Shown piece by piece: positions 7,702-16,458 of a stretch of 64,000 bases of DNA (its first letter is position 1; each line of letters begins with the position of its first letter). The translations under genes and the position numbers were made by a program. Under the pieces are notes generated by a model. It was not told the DNA's origin. It worked only from the letters and a program-made list of their open reading frames with translations, and ran no database searches. Source of the stretch: Actinomycetota bacterium (GTDB taxonomy: Bacteria; Actinomycetota; Thermoleophilia; Solirubrobacterales; 70-9); assembly GCA_018268675.1 (NCBI GenBank), contig JAFDWB010000094.1, forward strand, positions 153,053 to 217,052, written 5' to 3'.

Positions 7702-8880
7702 ATGCCCGCCGAGCGCAACCTGCCGAGCCCCGAGGCCGAGGAGATCGTCGGCCTGGCCCGCTCGCTGGCCCGCGAGGAGCTGGCGCCGCGCGCGGCCGCC
7801 GCGGAGGAGGATGCGGCCTTTCCGCGGGACGTCTTCCGCAGGCTGGGGGCGCTCGGCTTCCTCGGCATGCCCTACGCCGAGGAGCTCGGCGGTTCGGGGC
7901 AGCCCTACGAGGTCTACCTCCAGGCACTGGAGGAGATCGCCGCGGTGTGGGCGAGCGTCGCGGTCGGCGTCTCGGTCCACGTGATGTCCTGCTGGCCGCT
8001 CGCGACCCGGGGGACCGAGGAGCAGCGCGGGCGCTGGCTGGCGGAGATGCTGGCGGGGGAGCTGCTCGGCGGCTACTGCCTCTCGGAGGCCGAGGCGGGC
8101 TCCGACCCGGCGGCGATGCGCACCCGGGCGGTGCGGGCGGGCGAGGGCGAGGGCGCCGGCTGGTCGGTCACCGGCTCGAAGGCCTGGGTGACCCACGGCG
8201 GCGAGGCCGACTTCTACACGCTCTTCGCCCGCACCTCCGAGGACCGCGGGGGCGGGATCTCCTGCTTCCTCGTCCCCGGGGACGCGCCGGGGCTCTCGAC
8301 CCGGCCGCCGGAGCGCAAGATGGGCCTCACCGGCTCGACCACCGCGACGCTCGACCACGACTCCGTCCCGCTCGAGGCCGGGCGCCTGATCGGCGGTGAG
8401 GGGGAAGGCCTCGCGATCGCGCTCGCGGCGCTCGACTCGGGCCGGCTCGGCATCGCCGCGGTGGCGACCGGCCTCGCCCAGGGCTCGCTCGACGCCGCGG
8501 TCGCCTACGCCAAGGAGCGCCATACGTTCGGCCGCCCGATCATCGACCACCAGGGCCTCGGCTTCCTGCTCGCCGACATGGCGGCGGCGGTCGAGGCGGC
8601 GCGCGCGGTGACGCTCGAGGCGGCCCGCCGGCGCGATCGCGGGCTGCCCTTCTCGCGCCAGGCCTCGATCGCCAAGCTGGTGGCCACCGACGCGGCGATG
8701 AAGGTGACCACCGACGCGGTCCAGGTCCTCGGCGGCTTCGGCTACACCAAGGAGTTCCCGGTCGAGCGCCACATGCGCGAGGCCAAGGTGATGCAGATCT
8801 TCGAGGGGACCAACCAGATCCAGCGCCTGGTGATCGCCAGGCATCTCGCCCGCACGGGCCGAGGAGAGGGGCAACGATGA
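7702..8880 (+). CDS. acyl-CoA dehydrogenase
   Basis: The protein is 392 aa, the full family length. It has YCLSEAEAGSDPA (FAD/substrate loop), VTGSKAWVTHGG, ERKMGLTGSTTATL, the C-terminal YAKERHTFGRPI, and the terminal block with QVLGGFGYTKEFPVERHMREAKVMQIFEGTNQIQ (catalytic Glu region). It oxidises acyl-CoA thioesters to enoyl-CoA. The stop overlaps the start of the SDR gene (ATGA), so the two are cotranslated and may act in sequence in a fatty or branched-chain acid pathway. Confidence 0.95.
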   Translation: MPAERNLPSPEAEEIVGLARSLAREELAPRAAAAEEDAAFPRDVFRRLGALGFLGMPYAEELGGSGQPYEVYLQALEEIAAVWASVAVGVSVHVMSCWPLATRGTEEQRGRWLAEMLAGELLGGYCLSEAEAGSDPAAMRTRAVRAGEGEGAGWSVTGSKAWVTHGGEADFYTLFARTSEDRGGGISCFLVPGDAPGLSTRPPERKMGLTGSTTATLDHDSVPLEAGRLIGGEGEGLAIALAALDSGRLGIAAVATGLAQGSLDAAVAYAKERHTFGRPIIDHQGLGFLLADMAAAVEAARAVTLEAARRRDRGLPFSRQASIAKLVATDAAMKVTTDAVQVLGGFGYTKEFPVERHMREAKVMQIFEGTNQIQRLVIARHLARTGRGEGQR

Positions 8881-9635
8881 GAGTCGATGGTGCGGTGGCG
8901 GCGGTGTTCGGTGGGGCCTCGGGGCTCGGCGAGGCGACCGCGCGGCGGCTCGCGGCGAGCGGGGCGCGGGTGCTGGTCGCCGACCTGGACGAGGGGCGCG
9001 CGGCCGCGGTGGCGGCGGAGATCGGCGGCGCACACATCGGCTGCGACGTCGCCGAGGCGGCCTCGGTCGAGGGCGCGGTCGCCGTCGCGGGGGGGCTCGG
9101 CGAGCTGCGGATCGCGGTCGACTGCGCCGGCATCGCCACCCCGACCAAGCTGATCCGCAAGGGCGTCGCGACGCCGCTCGAGGACTTCGCCAGGGTGATC
9201 GCGGTCAACCTGCTCGGCACGATCAACGTGCTCCGCTGCGTCGCTGCCGCGATGGCCCGCACCGAGCCCGTCGCCGACGGCGAGCGCGGCGTCTGCGTCA
9301 CCACCGCCTCGATCGCCGCCTACGAGGGCCAGGTCGGCCAGGTCGCCTACGCCGCCTCGAAGGCGGGCGTCGCGGGCCTCACCCTGCCGGTCGCCCGCGA
9401 GCTCGCCGACCGCGCGATCCGCGTCGTCGCGATCGCCCCCGGCCTCTTCGACACCCCGCTCCTGGCCGGCCTCCCCGCCGCCGCCCGCGAGGGCCTCGCC
9501 GCCTCGGTCCCCTACCCGGCCCGCCTTGGCGACCCGGCCGAGTACGCCGCCCTGGTGGAGCACATCGTCCTCAACCCGATGCTGAACGGCGAGACGGTCC
9601 GCCTCGACGGGGCGCTGCGGATGGGGCCGGGCTGA
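8877..9635 (+). CDS. SDR oxidoreductase, 3-hydroxyacyl-CoA dehydrogenase type 2-like
   Basis: The protein is 252 aa and overlaps the acyl-CoA dehydrogenase by four bases. The NAD motif near the N-terminus is degenerate in a way common to HSD10-like enzymes (FGGASGLGEATARRL); the catalytic block is TTASIAAYEGQVGQVAYAASKAG (Ser, Tyr, Lys). AIAPGLFDTPLLAGLP and the C-terminal NPMLNGETVRLDGALRM match 3-hydroxy(-2-methyl)acyl-CoA dehydrogenases. Pairing with the dehydrogenase upstream supports a beta-oxidation or isoleucine-type role. Confidence 0.88.
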   Translation: MRVDGAVAAVFGGASGLGEATARRLAASGARVLVADLDEGRAAAVAAEIGGAHIGCDVAEAASVEGAVAVAGGLGELRIAVDCAGIATPTKLIRKGVATPLEDFARVIAVNLLGTINVLRCVAAAMARTEPVADGERGVCVTTASIAAYEGQVGQVAYAASKAGVAGLTLPVARELADRAIRVVAIAPGLFDTPLLAGLPAAAREGLAASVPYPARLGDPAEYAALVEHIVLNPMLNGETVRLDGALRMGPG

Positions 9636-9686
9636 GCGGACGGGTGCCGCCTGCCGCCCGGCGGCAGCCAGCAGCGCCCCGAACCC

Positions 9687-11351
9687 TCACCGCGGCGCGA
9701 AGCTCGCCAGGTCCTGGCCGTAGACCGGGCTGACCACGACCTTGCTCGCGTCGATGGCGCTGGAGACGAAGGTGGTCAGCGCGAGGGAGCCGAAGGGGGC
9801 CCAGGGGGCCTGGCGCATCACCTGGCGGTCGAGGTGGGCGTAGGCGGCTTCCTGGCGCGGACCGAGGGGTTCGGTGTCGAGCTTGGCGATCTGGCGGTTG
9901 ATCGCCGGGTCGTCGAAGCGGGAGTAGTTGCTGGTGGCGGTCGGCGTGATGCTTTCGCCGGAGAGCTGAGGCTGGAAGTAATCGTTCGGGTGCGGGTAGT
10001 CCATGAACCAGTTGGCCCAGCCGGTGTCGAGGTTCGGGGTCGAGGCATTGCCGATGATCGTCGTGTAGTTGGCCGCGGGGACGACTTTCAGCGTCGGCTG
10101 GAGGCCGAGTTCGCGCAGCACCCCTTCGTAGTATTCGCCCGCCTGCTTGTTCGGCCCGTAGTCGTCGGTCCAGACCGTCACCTTGCGGGTGCGTGGGTTG
10201 GCGGCCGCCATCAGCGCCCGCGCCTTCGCCATGTCGTGCGGGTAGGGCCGGAAGGGGCGGTGCCCCGGCATCGCCGCCGGCAGCACCTGCTGGGTCGCGT
10301 GCAGCTGCCCGCCGTAGATGCGTTCGAGCGCCGCCGGGTCGATCGCGTAGTTGACCGCGCGGCGCACCCGCACGTCGTCGAACGGCGGCTTGTGCACGTT
10401 CATCCAGAAGTAGTAGACGTCGATCTGCGGCGTGGTCAGCAGCTGGCTGCCGGCGAAGCGTTCGCTCAGTTCGGCGTAGCGGTCGGGCGGCGGCGGCTCC
10501 TCCATCCAGTCGATCTTCCCCCGCAGCACTTCGTTCACCGCGGTCTCTGGGTTGCTGATCACCTGCACGTCGATCGCGTCGTAGTGCCCGGGCGGGATCT
10601 GCGGCAGCCGCGGGCCGTTCGCCTTCGCCCACTGCGGGTTGCGGCGGTATTCCCAACCGCGGCCCGGCTTCGAGGCGACGATCACGTACGGGCCGGTCGC
10701 GGGCGGCGGGCTGCCGGAAAGGTCCTTGTGCGGCGTCCCCGCCGGCAGCGGCGCGGCGAAGAGCATCGCCAGCTCGTTGGTGAAGGTGCTGCGCGGGTGC
10801 ACCAGGTGGATGACGATCCGCCCGGTCGCGTCGTCGGCTTCGATCCCGGCGATGCCGCCGCGCTTGGTCTTCGCGAAGCGTTCGGCGCCGACGATGTCGG
10901 TGTAGAACGGCGTCGCGGGCGAGTTCATCGCGATCACCCGTTCGATCGTCGCGCGGAAGTCGGAGGCGCGGACCGGCGTGCCGTCGGAGTAGCGCAGCCC
11001 CTTGCGCAGGAAGAGCGTGTAGGTGTGGCCGCCGTCGCCGATCCGCGGCAGCGCCCGCGCCAGTCCGGGGATCAGCTTCGCTCCGGCGGCGCCGTCGGCG
11101 TGCGCATAGGTGAGCAGCGGAACGTAGGTCTCCCACATCGCCGACCAGCCTTCGAGCGAGTAGCTCAGCGACGGGTCGAGGTAGTCGGGGAAGGCGGCGT
11201 AGGTGACCTCGAGCGTCGACGGCGGCGCGTCCGATTCGCCCGAACCCCCGCAGCCCGCGACGAGCAGCCCGGCGGCGACCAGCGCGAGGAGCCAGGGCGC
11301 GGCGCGACGGGATCGTTTCCCGGACCGCCTCCCGAAGCTCGTCCCGTCCAC
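9687..11351 (-). CDS. ABC transporter substrate-binding lipoprotein, family 5 (peptide type)
   Basis: The protein is 554 aa from GTG 11351; a longer TTG start at 11414 is possible. A basic N-terminus (RRSGKRSRR) precedes a hydrophobic stretch ending in LLVAGCGG, a lipobox. The core is SBP_bac_5: LRKGLRYSDGTPVRASDF, PPATGPYVI, YFWMNVHKPPFDDVRVRRAVNYAID. The family binds oligopeptides or similar ligands outside the membrane. No permease or ATPase gene is adjacent, so it is an orphan. It is a paralogue of the protein at 44565. GAA is the common Glu codon here, unlike in neighbouring cytosolic genes. Confidence 0.88.
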   Translation of the reverse strand: MDGTSFGRRSGKRSRRAAPWLLALVAAGLLVAGCGGSGESDAPPSTLEVTYAAFPDYLDPSLSYSLEGWSAMWETYVPLLTYAHADGAAGAKLIPGLARALPRIGDGGHTYTLFLRKGLRYSDGTPVRASDFRATIERVIAMNSPATPFYTDIVGAERFAKTKRGGIAGIEADDATGRIVIHLVHPRSTFTNELAMLFAAPLPAGTPHKDLSGSPPPATGPYVIVASKPGRGWEYRRNPQWAKANGPRLPQIPPGHYDAIDVQVISNPETAVNEVLRGKIDWMEEPPPPDRYAELSERFAGSQLLTTPQIDVYYFWMNVHKPPFDDVRVRRAVNYAIDPAALERIYGGQLHATQQVLPAAMPGHRPFRPYPHDMAKARALMAAANPRTRKVTVWTDDYGPNKQAGEYYEGVLRELGLQPTLKVVPAANYTTIIGNASTPNLDTGWANWFMDYPHPNDYFQPQLSGESITPTATSNYSRFDDPAINRQIAKLDTEPLGPRQEAAYAHLDRQVMRQAPWAPFGSLALTTFVSSAIDASKVVVSPVYGQDLASFAPR

Positions 11352-11453
11352 GGCTCCATTCTGAAGGTCCGCCCGCGGGAGTTCAAAGAACTTTTTGTAT
11401 GAGTACGCGGGCAATTCTCGGTCCTCCGGCCCGGGACCGCGCGGCGGCGGAGG

Positions 11454-12350
11454 TCAGCTCTGCTCGCCGAGGCGGTGGCCGGCGCGCTGCTCGGCGACGC
11501 GCAGGAGAGCGGAGTCGTCCTCGTCCCCGTGGCCGGCGGCGCGGAGCTGGCGCAGCATCTGCTGGACCTCGGCGGTGAGGGGGAGGGGCGCGTCGACTTC
11601 GCCGCTCGCGCCGAGGGCGATCTCGAGGTCCTTGTGGTGGAGGTCGATCTTGAAGCCGGGGGCGAAGTCGTGGCGAAGGAAGTTCTCGCGGCGGACCTCC
11701 ATGATCCGGTTCGCGGCCATGCCGCCGCCGACCGCGTCGAGGATCGCGGCCGGGTCGGCGCCGAGCTTCGAGCCGAGCACCAGCGCCTCGGCGAGCCCGG
11801 CGAAAATGACCGCGACCAGGATCTGGTTGCACGCCTTGGCGACCTGCCCGGCGCCGGCCGCGCCGACGTGGGTGACGCGCGAGCCGAGCACCTCGAAGAC
11901 CGGTCGCGCCCGCTCGACGTCGGTCGCCTCGCCGCCGACCATGATCGAGAGGGTGCCGTCGCGGGCGCCGACGTCGCCGCCGGAGACCGGCGCGTCGAGG
12001 AAGCCGACGCCCCGGGCGGCCGCCTCGGCGGCGAGCTCGCGGGCGAGCGCCGGGGAGACGGTGCTCATGTCGATGACGAGGGCGCCCGCGGGCGCCGCCG
12101 CGATCGCCCCGTCCGGCCCGCCGAGCACCGCGCGCACGGCGGCGTCGTCGCTGAGGATCGTGATCACGACGTCGGCCGCGGCGGCCACCGAGGCCGGCCC
12201 GTCGGCGGGCCGAGCACCCGCCTCGACCAGCTCCGCGAGCGGCTCCGGGCTGCGGTTCCAGGCGACGACCTCGAGATCGGCGGCCAGCAGGTTGCGCGCC
12301 ATCGGTGCGCCCATCACGCCCAGCCCGATGAAGCCGATCTTGGTCGCCAT
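11454..12350 (-). CDS. 3-hydroxyisobutyrate dehydrogenase / tartronate semialdehyde reductase-like
   Basis: The protein is 298 aa. The N-terminal Rossmann motif is GFIGLGVMGAPMARNL; the substrate signature FLDAPVSGGDVGARDGTL and the catalytic lysine block GAGQVAKACNQI are both present, as is the C-terminal FKIDLHHKDLEIAL. It reduces or oxidises small beta-hydroxy acids with NAD(P). Valine degradation fits the neighbourhood of acyl-CoA enzymes, but the glyoxylate-type reductase is an equal alternative. The hotdog gene ends 10 bases upstream on the same strand, so the two are probably cotranscribed. Confidence 0.88.
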   Translation of the reverse strand: MATKIGFIGLGVMGAPMARNLLAADLEVVAWNRSPEPLAELVEAGARPADGPASVAAAADVVITILSDDAAVRAVLGGPDGAIAAAPAGALVIDMSTVSPALARELAAEAAARGVGFLDAPVSGGDVGARDGTLSIMVGGEATDVERARPVFEVLGSRVTHVGAAGAGQVAKACNQILVAVIFAGLAEALVLGSKLGADPAAILDAVGGGMAANRIMEVRRENFLRHDFAPGFKIDLHHKDLEIALGASGEVDAPLPLTAEVQQMLRQLRAAGHGDEDDSALLRVAEQRAGHRLGEQS

Positions 12351-12360
12351 GGGGCGGAGG

Positions 12361-13071
12361 CTAAGGCACCGACGCGCCGCGCGGGACGATCACCAGAAGC
12401 TCGCTGTGGGCGAGGACGGTGCCGTCGGGGTCGAGGATCGCGGTCGCGGCGAATCCCTTGCGGCCGTCGCGCGCGAGCGGCCGGCCGACGACGATGTGCT
12501 CGACGCCGGCGCGCGGCGGGGCGACGATCGCGGTCTGCTGGCGGGCGAGGAAGGCGACGGGGAGATCGGTCCCGTGGAGGGCGAAGTAGCCGGGGCAGTC
12601 GAGCGCCGCCCAGACGAACTCGGGGAGCACCCCACCGCCGGCGTCGGCCGCCCAGGTGGGCGGTGTCCAGGGCGAGGCGACGAGCTCGGTGCCCGCGACC
12701 GGACCGGCGCAGACGTGGAAGCCGTCGGCGCGGGCGCGGCCGCAGACGAAGCAGTGGTCGAAGGTTCCGTCGGGCGGCGTGGTGAAGCGCGCGGTGGCGG
12801 CGCGGGCCGTGTCGAGGTCGACGGCGGGCGCGTCCCAGGGAGCGAGCGGCGGCGCCGGGACGGCCTCGGCGATCAGCTCGTCGGAGGGCGAGTGGGCGCG
12901 CGCCGCGCCATCCGCGAACCGCACGGCAAGCGGCTTGCCAAGCGGGATCGGGCGCCTCAGCGAGACCGCTGCGGGCCCCTCCAGATGCGCGGCGAGGAGG
13001 GCGCAGGAGTAGCCGCCCTGCCCGCTTGCGGGCGGGCCGTTGAAGCGCCTGGGGACGGTGACGGTGGCCAC
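12361..13071 (-). CDS. hotdog-fold thioesterase-like protein
   Basis: The protein is 236 aa. The N-terminus FNGPPASGQGGYSCALLA resembles the conserved opening of double-hotdog acyl-thioesterase-like proteins; later come FDHCFVCGRARADGFHV (a possible Cys pair) and WAALDCPGYFAL, then LVGRPLARDGRKG-like and ATAILDPDGTVLAHSELL strands. Function is not established; CoA-thioester hydrolysis is a reasonable guess from the fold. It lies upstream of, and on the same strand as, the dehydrogenase. Confidence 0.65.
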   Translation of the reverse strand: MATVTVPRRFNGPPASGQGGYSCALLAAHLEGPAAVSLRRPIPLGKPLAVRFADGAARAHSPSDELIAEAVPAPPLAPWDAPAVDLDTARAATARFTTPPDGTFDHCFVCGRARADGFHVCAGPVAGTELVASPWTPPTWAADAGGGVLPEFVWAALDCPGYFALHGTDLPVAFLARQQTAIVAPPRAGVEHIVVGRPLARDGRKGFAATAILDPDGTVLAHSELLVIVPRGASVP

Positions 13072-13215
13072 TGGGAGCGGTCGATCCTACGGCGTGCGCT
13101 CGCCGGGGCGCGGGTGCGACGGCGGGCAGATCACGCCAACTTGGCTCGGCAAGCCACATTCCGCCGACGGAGCGGGTACGGTGCGACCGCCCCCGGAGAC
13201 TCCAAGGAGCGAGGT

Positions 13216-13596
13216 ATGCCAAAACAGACCAAATCGACCCGAAAAACCGCGGCGAAAAAAGCGGCGGCGACCCGGTCGAAAAAACCCGCAAAAGCTGCCG
13301 GCAAAGGCGCGAAAAAAACCGCCAAAGCCGGGAGTGCGAAAAAAGCAACGAAAGCCGTGAAAAAAGCGACCAAAGCCGCGGCGAAAAAACCGGCTGCGAA
13401 AAAAGCCTCGGCGAAAAAAGCGGCGAAAAAACCCGCCAAAGCCGCGGCGAGAAAAACGACGGCGAAATCGAAAGCCAAACCGAAAGCCAAATCGGCCAAA
13501 GCGAAATCGACGAAAGCGAAATCGACTTCGAAAGCCGCCAAACCGAAAGCCAAAACGGCGAGAGCGAAAGCGGCGAAAAGAAGCACGAAAAAATAG
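13216..13596 (+). CDS. histone H1-like lysine/alanine-rich DNA-binding protein
   Basis: The protein is 126 aa, about one third lysine, with AAKK/PAKAA repeats like the C-terminal tails of actinobacterial HU/HupB proteins and eukaryotic H1. There is no globular domain. It has a good ribosome site (AAGGAG) before the ATG at 13216. Every lysine codon I can read is AAA and none is AAG, and arginine is partly AGA; this is extreme for such a GC-rich genome and gives A-runs of six to seven bases. The likely role is nonspecific nucleoid binding or compaction. Confidence 0.85.
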   Translation: MPKQTKSTRKTAAKKAAATRSKKPAKAAGKGAKKTAKAGSAKKATKAVKKATKAAAKKPAAKKASAKKAAKKPAKAAARKTTAKSKAKPKAKSAKAKSTKAKSTSKAAKPKAKTARAKAAKRSTKK

Positions 13597-13600
13597 TCCG

Positions 13601-13615
13601 GCTGTCCGAGACAGC
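13601..13615 (+). terminator. short stem-loop after the histone-like gene
   Basis: GCTGTC, loop CGA, GACAGC begins five bases after the TAG stop. The stem is only six pairs and just two T's follow, so it is a weak terminator candidate. Confidence 0.35.
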
Positions 13616-13802
13616 TTCGCCGGCAGGGGAATCTCGGCGCCGCGGCGGGGAGCACCGGTCTCACCGACCGCGTCCCGCGCGCAGCGACCGGACGCGTGCG
13701 CGAGGACGTGTCACCGGCGGCCTGGCCCTGTATCTCGGCACCGGCCCGACCATCGCCCGTTGAAGGGGGCTGCGGTCGTCGGGCCCAGTTGGGCCCCGGG
13801 TC

Positions 13803-13832
13803 CCGGGCCGTCGACGATCGTCGGCGGCCCGG
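13803..13832. promoter_or_regulatory. nested 30-base palindrome before the thiamine-binding gene
   Basis: CCGGGCCG (13803-13810) pairs with CGGCCCGG (13825-13832), and between them CGACGATCGTCG (13812-13823) is a perfect palindrome. It ends 27 bases before the GTG at 13860. It could be an operator or an RNA hairpin masking the leader. No TPP riboswitch core is recognisable around it. Confidence 0.4.
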
Positions 13833-13859
13833 CCCGCGGGCTCCCATTAGGCTGAGTCG

Positions 13860-14180
13860 GTGGCGACCGCCGACCTCACCGTCATCGGCCTCGGGCGACC
13901 CGACCCGAGCGCGGGCGCCTACGTCGCCGCGATCCAGCGCCGCCTCGCCGAACAGGACCGCGTCCGGTACCGCATGCACGCGATGGGCACCTCCCTGGAA
14001 GGCCCGACCGAGGACATCCTCGCCGTCGTCGGGGACCTCCACGCGGTCCCCTTCGAGCTCGGCCTGCCCCGCGTCTACACCGTGTTGAAGCTGGACGAGC
14101 GCCGCGACCGTCCCGACCAGACCCTCGACGACAAGGTCGCATCGGTCGAGGCCCGCCTCGCCGCCGACCCCGGGCCCTAG
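13860..14180 (+). CDS. MTH1187/YkoF-type thiamine-binding protein (DUF77)
   Basis: The protein is 106 aa from GTG 13860. TVIGLGRPDPSAGAYVAAIQ and RYRMHAMGTSLEGPTEDILAVV match the MTH1187/YqgV family, small ferredoxin-like-fold proteins reported to bind thiamine or its precursors. It ends four bases into the convergent hypothetical gene on the other strand. No thiamine transporter genes are nearby. Confidence 0.8.
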   Translation: MATADLTVIGLGRPDPSAGAYVAAIQRRLAEQDRVRYRMHAMGTSLEGPTEDILAVVGDLHAVPFELGLPRVYTVLKLDERRDRPDQTLDDKVASVEARLAADPGP

Positions 14181-14575
14181 AACTTCGTCCCCCGCCTGAG
14201 CACCCAGCGCTCGCCGGGTCCGTAGTCCAGCACCAACCCGTCGGGGCTGATCAGGTGCCAGCTCTCGAGGTCGTCTGGTTCGCCATCCTCCGCCGGGATC
14301 GGCACCACGCTCAACTCCGACGCGTCGGAGAACCGGATGGTCAAGACGCCCGAGCGCACGTCCAGGTTCGCGCCCACCACAACTTTGCCGGCGAAGAGAT
14401 CGGGGTCCGACGGCGAGTACTCGGCGTGGAACGTCGAGAACCACCACTCCTCGCCTTCGGCGTCTTCCACTTTGAGCAGGAGGACCTCGGGGTAGCCTGG
14501 CCGCGAGGAGACGACCGGGCCGCGGAAGCGAGCCAGGAGGTCCAGAGGGGAGACTTCAGAAATCACGGTCGGCAT
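14177..14575 (-). CDS. hypothetical protein
   Basis: The protein is 132 aa. The ATG at 14575 is preferred because AGAGGA lies just upstream; an extension to 14602 is possible. The sequence is soluble and beta-rich, with LLLKVEDAEGEEWWFSTF in the middle and a C-terminal block GLVLDYGPGERWVL. I do not recognise the family. The 3' end overlaps the thiamine-binding gene by four bases, convergently. Confidence 0.6.
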   Translation of the reverse strand: MPTVISEVSPLDLLARFRGPVVSSRPGYPEVLLLKVEDAEGEEWWFSTFHAEYSPSDPDLFAGKVVVGANLDVRSGVLTIRFSDASELSVVPIPAEDGEPDDLESWHLISPDGLVLDYGPGERWVLRRGTKF

Positions 14576-14602
14576 CTGTCCTCTTTCCAGTCTCGCAGCC
14601 AA

Positions 14603-14879
14603 ATAATCAGATTTCCATAGGCCCGGTGTCGTCTGTCTCCAGACGCTCTGATGTCCCGGGCGGGAGCCATCCCTGCCTCAAGGGCTCGGGCGTGCGCGTC
14701 TCTCCCCCTCAGGTCCTCGGATGAATCCGGGATTTGCGGAAACGTTGCGGGGTGGGGCCTTGCGCGGGGGCGGGTGGCAGGTAGGTTGGCTCCTGCGACC
14801 GGGAGAGACCGGGGCCCCGCGAAAAGCCAGGTGGGGAAACGGTCTCGAAGGTGACGTAACGAGCTTCTGAGCGCGAAGG
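14603..14879. other. intergenic region with pairing segments, no gene seen
   Basis: No convincing protein. It contains a hairpin CGTCTG/CAGACG (14630-14645), and a long-range match of GGAGCCA with TGGCTCC, next to CCTGCC and GGCAGG, about 110 bases apart (roughly 14665-14791). This could be an untranslated leader or a small RNA, or chance in GC-rich DNA. Confidence 0.3.
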
Positions 14880-16256
14880 CTACGCGCGCGGCAGGCGACG
14901 AGCGTCCCACCGGTCGCTTTTTCGTGGCCTCGGCCGGCCGGCCGCGGTGGCTCTAACGAGGGGCGGGCGGAGTGGGCCGACGGTCGCCTCGACCGCGGCG
15001 GCGACGCGGAGGAGGAGCGGCTCGGCGCCGGGCCTGCCGATCAGCTGGAGGCCCACCGGGAGGCCCTCGACGAGCCCGGCGGGGACCGCGACGATCGGGC
15101 AGTCGAGCTGGCTGAGCGGCGCGACGCAGGAGAGGAGGGCGGTGCGGACCGGGAGGCGGTTGCCGCGGATGGTCACCTCGGCGGCATCGAGCGGCGGCGC
15201 GAGCACCGGGGAGGCCGGGGCGATGACCGCGTCGAAGCCGTCCATCGCGGCGGCGAAGGCGCGGGTGAACAGGCGGCGGTGGCGCTGGGCGCGCAGGTAG
15301 AGCTCGCCGGGGAGCCGGTAGCCCGGCTCGATCCGTGCCCGCACCTCGGGCGCGTAGCGGTCGCGCCGGCGCTCGAACCAGGGGGCGTGGGCGGCGGCCA
15401 CCTCAGTCGCCTGGACGAGCCGCTGGATCGCCATCGCGCGGCCGAGGTCGGGGAGGGCGCAGTCGACGATCTCGGCGCCTCGGTCGGCGAGCCCCGACGC
15501 CGCCGCGGCGACTGCCGTCGCGACCGGCTCCTCGGCGAGCGCCTGCACCGAGCCCGCCAATCCCAGCCGCAGCCCCGCCACCTCGGGCCGCGGCGCGGAC
15601 GCGACCGGGCGCCCGGCGAGGACGTCGAGCAGCAGCGCCGCCCGCGTGACGTCGGCGGCGAGCGGGCCGACCGCGTCGAGGCTCCAGGCCAGCGGCACCA
15701 CGCCGTCGGCCGGCACGAGGCCGCGCGTGGGGCGGATGCCGACCACCCCGCAGAGCGCCGCCGGGAGGCGGATCGAACCGCTGGTGTCGGTGCCGATCGC
15801 GCCCTCCGCCATCCCCGCCGCGACCGCCGCCGCCGGCCCCGAGCTCGAGCCGCCGGCCAGCCGCGCCGGGTCCCACGGGTTGCGGCAGTCGCCCTTGTGC
15901 GGGTTGCGGCCGTCGATCCCGCAGGCGAACTCGTTGGTGTTGCCCTTGCCGACGACTACTGCGCCGGCCGCCCGCAGCCGCGCCACCACCGTCGCGTCCT
16001 CCTCGGGATGGCGAACCCAGCCGGCCGCCCCCGCCGTGGTCGGCATCCCGGCGACGTCGACGATGTCCTTGACGCAGATCGGCATCCCGGCGAGTGGCAG
16101 CCGCCCGCCCCCGCCGGCCGCCACCCGCGCCTCGACTTCGGCCGCCTCCGCCCGCGCCCCTTCGCGGTCGAGGTGGAGATAGGCGTTCAGGCTCGGGTTC
16201 AGCCGCTCGGCCGCGGCGATCGCCGCCTCGACCCGCTCCTCCACCCGCCCGCTCAC
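14880..16256 (-). CDS. amidase (amidase-signature family)
   Basis: The protein is 458 aa. The Ser-cisSer-Lys triad region is complete: Lys in MPICVKDIVDVAG, the GGSSSGPAAAVAAG loop, and the nucleophile loop GTDTSGSIRLPAALCG. Start ATG 16256 overlaps the stop of a 44-codon ORF. Enzymes of this type include GatA, AtzE and broad amidases; the small upstream ORF recalls the GatC/AtzG-type partners of AtzE-like enzymes. The substrate is unknown. No gatB is present, so a tRNA amidotransferase role is unlikely. Confidence 0.88.
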   Translation of the reverse strand: MSGRVEERVEAAIAAAERLNPSLNAYLHLDREGARAEAAEVEARVAAGGGGRLPLAGMPICVKDIVDVAGMPTTAGAAGWVRHPEEDATVVARLRAAGAVVVGKGNTNEFACGIDGRNPHKGDCRNPWDPARLAGGSSSGPAAAVAAGMAEGAIGTDTSGSIRLPAALCGVVGIRPTRGLVPADGVVPLAWSLDAVGPLAADVTRAALLLDVLAGRPVASAPRPEVAGLRLGLAGSVQALAEEPVATAVAAAASGLADRGAEIVDCALPDLGRAMAIQRLVQATEVAAAHAPWFERRRDRYAPEVRARIEPGYRLPGELYLRAQRHRRLFTRAFAAAMDGFDAVIAPASPVLAPPLDAAEVTIRGNRLPVRTALLSCVAPLSQLDCPIVAVPAGLVEGLPVGLQLIGRPGAEPLLLRVAAAVEATVGPLRPPLVRATAAGRPRPRKSDRWDARRLPRA

Positions 16257-16387
16257 TGCCAGTCCTGCGGCCCCAGAACCGGCGGCACCCCGTCGACCTC
16301 CTCCTCCGACAGCCCCGCCGCAAGCCCCTCGAGCTCCGCCAGCTCGGCGGCGACCAGGGTGTCGGGATCGTCGGGCGGGGTCGTCAT
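16253..16387 (-). CDS. 44-aa acidic small protein coupled to the amidase
   Basis: The ORF begins at ATG 16387 and its stop overlaps the amidase start by four bases, a strong sign of coupling. The peptide is acidic, with LVAAELAELEGLAAGLSEEE in the middle and the ending GPQDWQ. It looks like a single helix plus tail. A GatC/AtzG-like helper for the amidase is my inference; the length is shorter than known partners. Confidence 0.5.
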   Translation of the reverse strand: MTTPPDDPDTLVAAELAELEGLAAGLSEEEVDGVPPVLGPQDWQ

Positions 16388-16458
16388 CTGGGCAAGGCTA
16401 GACGGTTGGTTCGGGGTGTCGGGGCCGGGGAAGCTGGCGCCCGATGGCACAAGGGACG

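Noticed and set aside
11351..11414. Longer TTG start for the peptide-binding lipoprotein
   Set aside because: The extension adds a non-signal-like segment before the basic stretch; the GTG at 11351 puts the signal peptide at the N-terminus as expected. Not fully excluded.
13803..13832. TPP riboswitch before the thiamine-binding protein
   Set aside because: The conserved THI-box sequences and the three-way junction are not recognisable; only a symmetric palindrome is present.
14880..16256. GatA subunit of the tRNA amidotransferase
   Set aside because: No gatB or genuine gatC is adjacent, and the context is a lone amidase with a 44-aa ORF.
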